A stretch of DNA of 63,249 nucleotides from contig JAHBUR010000024.1 in NCBI GenBank assembly GCA_019637975.1, forward strand, positions 1-63,249. Direction: 5' to 3'. The DNA comes from Bacteroidota bacterium. GTDB taxonomy: Bacteria; Bacteroidota; Ignavibacteria; UBA10030; UBA6906. This document shows, one piece after another, positions 26,274-33,958 of the stretch. The notes under the pieces were generated by a model. That model was not told the origin of the DNA and made no database searches. It saw nothing but the letters and a program-made list of their open reading frames with translations. The first letter of the stretch is position 1, and each line of letters begins with the position of its first letter. The position numbers were made by a program, and so were the translations under genes.

Positions 26274-29200
26274 TCAGGTTTTGACGATCGAGTCTATTGT
26301 TGCAAGGACCCGGTCTTTTTGATCAATCGCAAGGTAACTGGACTTCAACTTGTCGGATGAAATATGAGAAAGAAAGAACTGCACAATAAGTCTCGTCTTG
26401 ATGAAATACTCCTTCGCACGATCGCGCTGCCCGCGGTTGAAGTACTCCCCTGCCAGCGCGTACGCCAGCTTCCATGTTATTTCTGTGACAGGTTCTTTCG
26501 CAAGGATATCCATTCCCCGCTTGAACAGGACAATCGGCTTTTCGAGCCCTTCGGCGTGCGTCGAACCGGCGCAGATACCAAGGATAAAATTGGCCTCGGC
26601 GAGGTAGCGCGGATGACGGCGTACCTCTTGTTCACAAAGTATCCCGTTGGCGAGTGAAATCGCCTCGTCGTTTTTTTCCAATTTGTTCAAACACTCGGCT
26701 AATCGCAATTGGGATTGCCAGAGTATGTCATTTGCCTTTTCCTCACTTGATACCTGCATTGCATCCCGGAAAGCCACGCAGGCTTCGCCATGCCTCCCGC
26801 CAAGATAGTGACGCAACCCTTGAAGAAGCCGGTAGCGCGCAAAGAACATCCGCTGGCCTTCATTCTCAATTAAGAGTTTTGCTTCCTCGAGCCTCGCCTC
26901 TGCAACATCAAGTACGCCGAGAGCAAGAAGGGCCTGTACACCGTACAACAAGCTATATACGTGGTGGTACATGTTTTCCATTACTTCGGCCAAACCTCGG
27001 GATTCGTCGAAAAAGGAAACAGCCTTCTCATATTCACCTTCGGCAAGCGATACTTCTCCGAGATTCGCGATTACCAACGCGAGACCTGCCATCGAATCAA
27101 TCCGTTGGTATTGTGAACGTGCCTTATCGTAATACTGTTTTGCAGCGCCGTATTTCCTGAGGCTATAATGCGCAATCCCGAGGTTATTGTGAATCAAGGC
27201 TTGCTGATGCATTGTGCCGAAATCCTCACTTGCCTTTAGTGCCCGGTGCCAAAACTCAATGGCCCGCTCGGTGTCGCCTTTCCTGCTCAGAACATTACCA
27301 ATGTTGTTCATCGAGTTGATCACCTGCGTTCTTTCCCCCGTCGATTCATACTGTTTCATCGCCTCACTGAAGCACTCTACAGCATCATCGAAGCGTTCCT
27401 GATAAAAGGTTGCAATCCCGAGGTTGGTATAGATGTCGCCTTTCAGCCGGTTTGATTCCAATCCGGCGGTTTCCCCGAGTTGCTGCAAGCAATCCTTTTC
27501 AGCTTCCGCAAATCGACCCGTAGCAATCTCAAGTCCGACCAACTCCTGCCGCAGTTCAAGCTGTTCCGCTTTGTCGGTTGTGGCGCGCAGGGCGGCGCTC
27601 AGAAGTTCCTGAGCAAGATCATTTTCTCCAAGCCGGGATGCTGAAAATCCCATTACCTTGGAAAGCTTGGCTCTCTCGGGGGGCAGAAGAGCCGTACTAT
27701 CCTCAAGTTCCCGACATAACGCGATCGCTTCCCGATATGAACCAGTTTCGTAGAGTGCCAAGGCCAACTTTGCCTGAACGGCTACTTCACCACGAACATG
27801 CCGGTTTGCCTTTGCAAGGTCTATGGCACTACAATACAATTGCAGTGAACGCTGAAGAGCAAACAACTTCATTCCTTCGTCGGCAGCCCGCTCGTAACAG
27901 GAGAATGATTGCATGTACTTGCCGCATCCGGAAAACTGGAAGGCGAGTTCCTGCAGTCCTTCAAATCCCCCGGAACTTTCCTTATCACGTTCCAGCGTTG
28001 CCGAGATCAGCGAGTGCAGTTCAGGTTTCTCATCCTGAATCCGTTCGTAGATTGCATCTTTCAGTCTCTTCATTCTTATGAAGACACGCTGTTCGGAACT
28101 CGTAATAAATTCATCGAGATGCAGAAACCGAAGGTGTTCCGACATGCGTTGCGGGTGAAAGGGAAGAAGTCCGGCGAGGATATTCTCTTTCACCGGAAAT
28201 TGGAAACATGCAAGAATGCTGAGTACTAGCTGCCTCTCACGGCTCAGTTTGTTGAAACGAGCAAGGAGGAAGGCATCTATCGTTCGCGGGAGTTTCGTCT
28301 CCAATCCGGAAACAAATTCCTTCCCCATGTCGGGCTGTGTCAGCGCGTCGGCCGGAACCATTGACAGCACGGCGTTGAGCGCCTCCACCACGACGGCCGG
28401 CGTGCCGCCATACAAAGTATTGAGCAAGGAACTGATTGAACGGACTACGGGAGTTTGCCCGAGAACCGACTGACTTATCTCGGCAATCTCCTCAGCAGTC
28501 AATTCACCCAAGTGAAGCTCTTCAGCAATCGTCGGCGGAAAAACTGTTGCCCTTTCAGCGGTTTCCGCGGCAAGTACGAAAACCCTCCCCTTTACTGCGT
28601 TGCGAATGGTTGTGCGTACGACTTGTACCGACGCATCATCGAGAAGTTGCGCGTTATCAATTGCTACGGCAAAGGGAAATACATCCGAGCAAGCAACAAG
28701 AAATCGTGCCAGAAGCTCGGCAATCTCATCCTTCCTTCCACCCCACTTTTCAAAACGATGCGCGGGTTCCGCACCTAAACCAATCAGTTGATCGAATCTC
28801 TCGAATACCATTCTCCCTGGTTCCGAGAAGGAACGAATGTCCGCAATGAGGGGCTGAAGAATTTCAGATATGCTGTCGAAGGGAACATCCGAACGAATCG
28901 GGTTGATTTCGTATACTGTCAAACCGGAGGATCGTGCATGCTTCAGAGATTCTCTGATCACAGAAGTTTTCCCGATCCCCTCCGGTCCCGTCACGCTGAT
29001 GGCTAAGCGGGAAGGCGCTTCTCCGTCAATCCCCAGTGCTGAGAAAGCACGCTGAATCGTTGCAAGTTCCTGACGGCGGCCGACAAAACGGGACGATCGC
29101 GCAAGGCCGAAATATAATTCATACAACTCGACCCCGTTCTGCATTGACGAACTGAGCTTTCGTGCGGCCTCTTCCGCAGTGGCAAACCTGCGGGAGGGAA

Positions 29201-29966
29201 GCTTCTGCATAAGTCCCAGAATGACTTCTCGCGTGCGGGTTTTTCCAACCCCGGATGCAAAGTGAGGTTCCTCGGAAAGAACACGTTTGGCCAGTTCCAC
29301 CGGGGTTCCTGCTTCAAACGGGGGGTGTCCTTCAAGCAAGTGAAAGAATGTGGCTCCCAGCGAATACAAGTCCAGCCGATGGTCGCATTCCTCGCCCTTG
29401 AGGCATTCCGGCGCCGTGTACTCCAGTGTCCCCCGGACGGAAATGTCAAGCGTCTCCTCTTTCTTCTTGCTAAAGCCAAAGTCGGCCAATTTGAGCAACG
29501 GCCCCGCCGCCAATTTGCCTTCATCGACAACCACAAGATTCTGCGGCTTGATATCGAAGTGAACAATGCCTTCACGATGGATGTACGAGAGAACGCTTAA
29601 GGCCTGGAGCAGAAGGAGTTCAAGTTGTGATTCCTTTTTGTCATCATTGAACCCAAGCCATGCGAGCGTATCGACACCATTCAACAATTCCATCGTGAAG
29701 AACCGTCTCTGAAGAATGGCCTCGTCCGCGTGACGTATCGTGCCGAAGTCGAATATCCGGATCAGATTTGGGTGCGAAAGGGCAAGCAGCGCCGATACTT
29801 CATTCTTGAAGACTTCATCGGCCTCCGTATCGGATTCCCCTGAGCGATGGAGAATTTTCATTGCCATCTGTTGATTCTTCCGGCAGGTGTCTTCCACCAG
29901 AAAAACCTCTCCGCTTCCACCGACACCTAATCTTTCAAGAACGGTGTACCGGAAGTTGATCGTCAT
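26274..29966 (-). CDS. Ser/Thr protein kinase fused to STAND-type ATPase and TPR array
   Basis: A 1230-residue soluble protein. Residues 7-270 form a Hanks-type kinase: Gly-rich loop GVGGSGEV (14-21), Lys37, likely Glu56, catalytic HFD (136-138, usually HRD) with Asn143, and D162-F-G. Residues about 305-640 form an AAA/STAND ATPase (FVGRRQELATI, Walker A GPEGIGKT, Walker B-like FAVAIDNAQLLDD). The rest, about 700-1215, is a TPR array (TNLGIATFYQERFDDAVECF, ALIHNNLGIAHYSLRKYGAA). The design resembles PknK-type regulators. ATG 29966 overlaps the permease stop by ATGA, so I reject the frame extended to 30239. It probably senses a ligand or partner through its TPRs and phosphorylates downstream regulators. 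Confidence 0.92.
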   Translation of the reverse strand: MTINFRYTVLERLGVGGSGEVFLVEDTCRKNQQMAMKILHRSGESDTEADEVFKNEVSALLALSHPNLIRIFDFGTIRHADEAILQRRFFTMELLNGVDTLAWLGFNDDKKESQLELLLLQALSVLSYIHREGIVHFDIKPQNLVVVDEGKLAAGPLLKLADFGFSKKKEETLDISVRGTLEYTAPECLKGEECDHRLDLYSLGATFFHLLEGHPPFEAGTPVELAKRVLSEEPHFASGVGKTRTREVILGLMQKLPSRRFATAEEAARKLSSSMQNGVELYELYFGLARSSRFVGRRQELATIQRAFSALGIDGEAPSRLAISVTGPEGIGKTSVIRESLKHARSSGLTVYEINPIRSDVPFDSISEILQPLIADIRSFSEPGRMVFERFDQLIGLGAEPAHRFEKWGGRKDEIAELLARFLVACSDVFPFAVAIDNAQLLDDASVQVVRTTIRNAVKGRVFVLAAETAERATVFPPTIAEELHLGELTAEEIAEISQSVLGQTPVVRSISSLLNTLYGGTPAVVVEALNAVLSMVPADALTQPDMGKEFVSGLETKLPRTIDAFLLARFNKLSRERQLVLSILACFQFPVKENILAGLLPFHPQRMSEHLRFLHLDEFITSSEQRVFIRMKRLKDAIYERIQDEKPELHSLISATLERDKESSGGFEGLQELAFQFSGCGKYMQSFSCYERAADEGMKLFALQRSLQLYCSAIDLAKANRHVRGEVAVQAKLALALYETGSYREAIALCRELEDSTALLPPERAKLSKVMGFSASRLGENDLAQELLSAALRATTDKAEQLELRQELVGLEIATGRFAEAEKDCLQQLGETAGLESNRLKGDIYTNLGIATFYQERFDDAVECFSEAMKQYESTGERTQVINSMNNIGNVLSRKGDTERAIEFWHRALKASEDFGTMHQQALIHNNLGIAHYSLRKYGAAKQYYDKARSQYQRIDSMAGLALVIANLGEVSLAEGEYEKAVSFFDESRGLAEVMENMYHHVYSLLYGVQALLALGVLDVAEARLEEAKLLIENEGQRMFFARYRLLQGLRHYLGGRHGEACVAFRDAMQVSSEEKANDILWQSQLRLAECLNKLEKNDEAISLANGILCEQEVRRHPRYLAEANFILGICAGSTHAEGLEKPIVLFKRGMDILAKEPVTEITWKLAYALAGEYFNRGQRDRAKEYFIKTRLIVQFFLSHISSDKLKSSYLAIDQKDRVLATIDSIVKT

Positions 29967-31177
29967 GCCTGCCTCACCCCGTCTTTCACGGCATAGTGAA
30001 GCGCAATCAATACAGCGGCAAGCAACGCTCCCGGGAAGAATCCAAGCCACCATCCGGAATGTAGAGAACTCACTGCTTGCCACAACATGTTCCCCCAACT
30101 TGCGGTCGGCGGTTGAATGCCGAGCCCCAGAAAACTCAACGAGGCCTCCGCCAAGACGGCACTGCCGAACTGGAGGGTGGCGGCAACGACGAGAATGGGT
30201 TTCAGATTCGGGAGGATGTGTTTCCGGAGTATATTCCAATTCGATTGATGTAGGAGTTTTGCCGCGAGGATGAATTCCTTCTCACGTAATCGCAGTACCT
30301 CGGTTCGAACCGTTCGGGCTATCCCCATCCACCCAGTGAGGGAAAGGAGGATGATGAGAGATGTGATTGATGTCCCCAAAAATGCCATCACGGCAACAAC
30401 CAGAAAAATGCTTGGAATGGAAAGCATAAGGTCAGTCAGACGCATCAGGAGAGTGTCAAGCAGAGGATTCGTGTATCCAGCCAGGAAGCCGATGGCGACA
30501 CCGATCAGAAGAGAACCAATTGCAGCACATAGCCCGATCCCCAACGACACCCGGGTGCCGAACACAACGCGACTGAAAACATCCCGCCCGACATCATCAG
30601 TCCCGAAAAGAAATCGCATAGGTCTCGCTTCCGTCGCAAATGGTTCCATCAGTTCATTGTTGGACGCAGCGTTGAAGGAGATGTTCTGTTGCAGCACTAT
30701 GTTATTTGATTGTTCATATAATCGTCGGAGTGGACTCAGCTCCACCATTTCCGCATCTTGCGGAACTGTGTGTACAAGGGCGCCCCGGCTCAACGGACCA
30801 AGCAACCGTGTCGTAACGAGATCCCCCTGTTTGTTCGGGCCGAATAGTGTCACAAAGGGGGCGCAAACAGCAATAAAAGCCAGAATCGCCAGAAAACCTA
30901 CAGGGCCTGACATCCGCTCCTGAGCAACCAACTGACCTTTGAAGTGCTGCCGGATTTTCCACACAACATATACTCCGCCGCCAAGCCATACAACCGCAGC
31001 AAGCCAAAACTCCCAGATATCGTGTCTCCAATACGTTGCCGGAGATGTCAGTTCCGAAAGAGTCAGGAGGCTATACGAACACAACGAAACGACACTCGCC
31101 ACAATCTCATCAATCTTTCTCCATGACAGAAGGAGATAGATGACAAGACCGGCACCGAGTAGCGTGATTCGTCTCAT
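29963..31177 (-). CDS. Dipeptide/oligopeptide ABC importer permease, DppC/OppC type
   Basis: A 404-residue inner-membrane permease. The C-terminal part is typical of DppC/OppC: FGTDDVGRDVFSRVVFGTRVS, then the coupling (EAA) loop KLLHQSNWNILRKHILPN, and LSFLGLGIQPPTASWG. The N-terminal 130 residues are longer than usual, with extra hydrophobic segments before the conserved core. The start is ATG 31177, where TAATG joins the DppB-type stop and this start. Its stop overlaps the kinase-TPR start by ATGA. So transporter and kinase are made from one message in fixed order. Confidence 0.93.
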   Translation of the reverse strand: MRRITLLGAGLVIYLLLSWRKIDEIVASVVSLCSYSLLTLSELTSPATYWRHDIWEFWLAAVVWLGGGVYVVWKIRQHFKGQLVAQERMSGPVGFLAILAFIAVCAPFVTLFGPNKQGDLVTTRLLGPLSRGALVHTVPQDAEMVELSPLRRLYEQSNNIVLQQNISFNAASNNELMEPFATEARPMRFLFGTDDVGRDVFSRVVFGTRVSLGIGLCAAIGSLLIGVAIGFLAGYTNPLLDTLLMRLTDLMLSIPSIFLVVAVMAFLGTSITSLIILLSLTGWMGIARTVRTEVLRLREKEFILAAKLLHQSNWNILRKHILPNLKPILVVAATLQFGSAVLAEASLSFLGLGIQPPTASWGNMLWQAVSSLHSGWWLGFFPGALLAAVLIALHYAVKDGVRQA

Positions 31178-32142
31178 TATGATCCCCCGATCCGCAACCG
31201 CGGGTCGATGCATGCATTAAGGATGTCGGCAAGCATATTACCGGCAATCACGACAATTCCGGCGACAAGCGTACACCCCAGTATGAGGGGATAATCACGC
31301 GCGTAAATCGCCGCAACAGTCAACTGCCCCATCCCGGGCCACGAAAACAAAACCTCCGTCACCATAACGCCGGACAGCAAAATCCCGATCTCAATTCCTA
31401 TAAGCGACACAATCGGCGTAATTGCATTCGGCAAAACGTACATACCGAAGATTCTACCTTGCGACAGTCCCATACTTCGAGCATGAAGCACATACGGTTG
31501 CTGCATCACGGAGGACACGTTACTTTGTAGGTACCGCGCCAGCCCGGCAGCGGCGGGGATGGCCGCGGTGCACGCCGGCAATACAAGATGATGCAGAATA
31601 TCGGGTACCGATCCGGCTTGCCCTGATGTGAACATCTGGGATGATGGAAAAACGCCGAGTCCGTATGAAAAAACAACGAGCAACATAATGCCGACCCAAA
31701 ACGATGGCAGCGCATATGCAACCAGCAGCGCGTTTGTGAGAACCATCCCTACCCGTTCCCGCTTTGAAAAGAACGTCGCGGCCGCAAGCGATATGCCCAA
31801 CACTACTTCAAGAAACAACGCAGCACCGGCAAGAAGAATAGTGTTCGGAAACACTTCCCCGATTATTTCAGCAACCGGCGCGTGCCGTGTCAATGACATT
31901 CCCAGATCGCCGGTAATAACCGAGCCGAGCCAAAGCCCGTATTGTTCGAGCAGAGGCCGGTCCAGCCCGAATTGCCTTTGCAATTGATCCCTGACGGATT
32001 CCGGAATAGATGGGGAGAGAAGCGCATCCGTCACACTGCCGGGCAGCAACCGGGAAAGGAAGAACACGATTGTCACCAGGCCGAGAATGAGGGGAACTGC
32101 TTCGAGAATACGTCTGAGAACGTAGTAGAAAAGTGACGCCAA
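31177..32142 (-). CDS. Dipeptide/oligopeptide ABC importer permease, DppB/OppB type
   Basis: A 321-residue permease with the DppB/OppB start (LFYYVLRRILEAVPLILGL), the segment FGLDRPLLEQYGLWLG, the coupling loop ARSMGLSQGRIFGMYVLPNA and the end WPGMGQLTVAAIYARDYP. About six transmembrane helices are expected. It pairs with the DppC-type permease downstream to form the membrane channel for peptides taken from the binding lipoprotein. It starts 17 bases after the binding protein gene. The ATPases needed to drive it are not in this operon; candidates lie at 38015-39599. Confidence 0.94.
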   Translation of the reverse strand: MASLFYYVLRRILEAVPLILGLVTIVFFLSRLLPGSVTDALLSPSIPESVRDQLQRQFGLDRPLLEQYGLWLGSVITGDLGMSLTRHAPVAEIIGEVFPNTILLAGAALFLEVVLGISLAAATFFSKRERVGMVLTNALLVAYALPSFWVGIMLLVVFSYGLGVFPSSQMFTSGQAGSVPDILHHLVLPACTAAIPAAAGLARYLQSNVSSVMQQPYVLHARSMGLSQGRIFGMYVLPNAITPIVSLIGIEIGILLSGVMVTEVLFSWPGMGQLTVAAIYARDYPLILGCTLVAGIVVIAGNMLADILNACIDPRLRIGGS

Positions 32143-32159
32143 GGTTATTCCGCTAGCGA

Positions 32160-33848
32160 CTATCGGGTTTGTGGGGTCTCAACGCGCCACTCCCATGCAT
32201 TGTGAGTCGTTCCGAGAATGCCAATGTGTGTTCCTTGCACCCGGGTGCGCACACCGGTGATGTTGTTGATCCAGAACAGGAAGGTGTACGGCTGCTCATC
32301 GTACACGATCGCTTGAAACTCTTTCCATAAATGAGCCCCCTCCGTTTCGTCGGACAGCGACCGTACGTCCGCAAGGATGGCATCAACGCGCGGATGTCGG
32401 AAACCTGCAAGATTGAACGGATATTTCCTCAGGTCGGAACCCCACAGATCATCCAATTGCATCTGCAGTGGAACGCTGAATCCGGCAAACCACGCGTCAT
32501 ACGATCGCTGCATCAGATTACTCCAGAACGTGCCGCGTTCCACCTGTTCAATCTTCATTTCAATCTTCACCTCCTTCAACTGTTGTTGAATGACTGTAGC
32601 CATCAGGTTGCGAAGTTGGTTGCCCGAAGCCAGCTTCAACGTGAACATAAACTTCACTCCGCGTTTGTCGAGAATCCCGTCACCATCGGAATCTCTCCAT
32701 CCCTCCTTCTCCAGAATATTCGCTGCCTCTGCCTTATCGAACGGCAGCGGCTGTAGTGTATCGTTGTATGCCCATCGGAACAGCGGCGACACGCCGCCGA
32801 TAGCTTCCTGTCCGTGCTCGCCAAGATATGCTCGCACAATTTCACGCCGGTTGATCGCCATTGTGAGCGCCCTCCGAACCCGGGATGAGCCGAACAACGG
32901 ATGCGGCCTGATTTCACGCCCCGCCGCTTTTGTGTATGTTTCGGGATCGATGTTATTCCATCCGATAAAATCATAATCCCGACCGACAGTAGAGATGATT
33001 TTGATGGATGGATATTGCGAGGGCAACTCGGCTTCTTCAAGACGCAAGCCCGATACGATATCAACCTCACCGGATTTCAACTGCTCAACTCGTGTCCTGT
33101 AGTCAGGCAAGATCTTGAACACCAGTTGAGCCAACTTCGGTGTGAATGGTTCAATGGGGAATGTGGTTGGCTCAAGAACGACTTCTTGCAACGGATTCCA
33201 TCGGGCTATTGCAAACGGGCCGGCTGTTGTTGGAGTCTTGTTGTGCGCACTTGTACGGATTTCTTTCCTCGGAATGCCGCTGAAGATATGTGAGGGAACG
33301 ATCGGGAGTCCTACATCAAACAACTGTCCCGGACGCGCTTGTTCGAAATGAAACACGATCGTGGAATCAGTCAGCACACTCATGCTCTTGGCAACTTCGA
33401 GCTTGCCGTTCGTTCGCCGGAAGTTCTGCACGGCACTTTGGCGTACGCTCGCAACAATCGTGTCACCGTACAATTCAAAGGAGAACTGTACGTCGCGGGC
33501 TGTCACCGCAACGCTGTCCGACCATCGAAAATCAGTTCGAAGGTGAAATGTCACATCGCGCTGATTGCTACTGAACTCCCATGACTTGGCAAGATACGGT
33601 GTGAATTCCAGTGACCCTTGTGAAGCGTTGAATTCGGGGTGGATAAGGCGGGGGAAGAGAAGATCGTTGATTTCGCCGGCAACTATCTCCCGGGCGAAAA
33701 GCGGATTGAATGTGTCGATGTCGCCTTCGATAGCGACGGTGACTGCGGTACGCTCACGATCTTGCGTACCGCATCCCCCGACAGTAATAGAAACCGCAAC
33801 TATCGACAAAAACGACGATAGCTGCAATACAACAATGTTCTTACACAT
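32160..33848 (-). CDS. Peptide-binding lipoprotein of ABC importer (SBP family 5)
   Basis: A 562-residue extracytoplasmic solute-binding protein of the OppA/DppA family. The signal peptide ends with a lipobox (TVGGC, Cys26). The family signature follows: EGDIDTFNPLFAREIV, then AKSWEFSSNQRDVTFHLR and FRWSDSVAVTARDVQFSFE. The family binds di- to oligopeptides, nickel chelates or sugars; the permease types favour peptides. It is first in the operon and has a near-consensus promoter just upstream. As the specificity protein it would decide which peptide reaches the coupled kinase and activator. Confidence 0.93.
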   Translation of the reverse strand: MCKNIVVLQLSSFLSIVAVSITVGGCGTQDRERTAVTVAIEGDIDTFNPLFAREIVAGEINDLLFPRLIHPEFNASQGSLEFTPYLAKSWEFSSNQRDVTFHLRTDFRWSDSVAVTARDVQFSFELYGDTIVASVRQSAVQNFRRTNGKLEVAKSMSVLTDSTIVFHFEQARPGQLFDVGLPIVPSHIFSGIPRKEIRTSAHNKTPTTAGPFAIARWNPLQEVVLEPTTFPIEPFTPKLAQLVFKILPDYRTRVEQLKSGEVDIVSGLRLEEAELPSQYPSIKIISTVGRDYDFIGWNNIDPETYTKAAGREIRPHPLFGSSRVRRALTMAINRREIVRAYLGEHGQEAIGGVSPLFRWAYNDTLQPLPFDKAEAANILEKEGWRDSDGDGILDKRGVKFMFTLKLASGNQLRNLMATVIQQQLKEVKIEMKIEQVERGTFWSNLMQRSYDAWFAGFSVPLQMQLDDLWGSDLRKYPFNLAGFRHPRVDAILADVRSLSDETEGAHLWKEFQAIVYDEQPYTFLFWINNITGVRTRVQGTHIGILGTTHNAWEWRVETPQTR

Positions 33849-33874
33849 CCCCTGAACGCAAAAAATTACAGCTA

Positions 33875-33903
33875 AATATAGTTATAGTGCCACGGTTTGT
33901 CAA
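33875..33903 (-). promoter_or_regulatory. Promoter of the binding protein-permease-kinase operon
   Basis: On the minus strand TTGACA (33898-33903) and TATATT (33875-33880) are 17 bases apart, a near-perfect sigma-70 layout. They lie 27 bases before the binding protein start and in the 110-base gap after the metalloprotease gene. Confidence 0.7.
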
Positions 33904-33958
33904 CCATCTCTGCTCATTACCTGCTCAAAACGTGATGCCCGCCTCACCGCGATGACCC

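Noticed and set aside
29967-30239. N-terminal extension of the kinase-TPR gene
   Set aside because: It lies wholly inside the permease gene, has no kinase-like sequence, and ATG 29966 shows the ATGA coupling.
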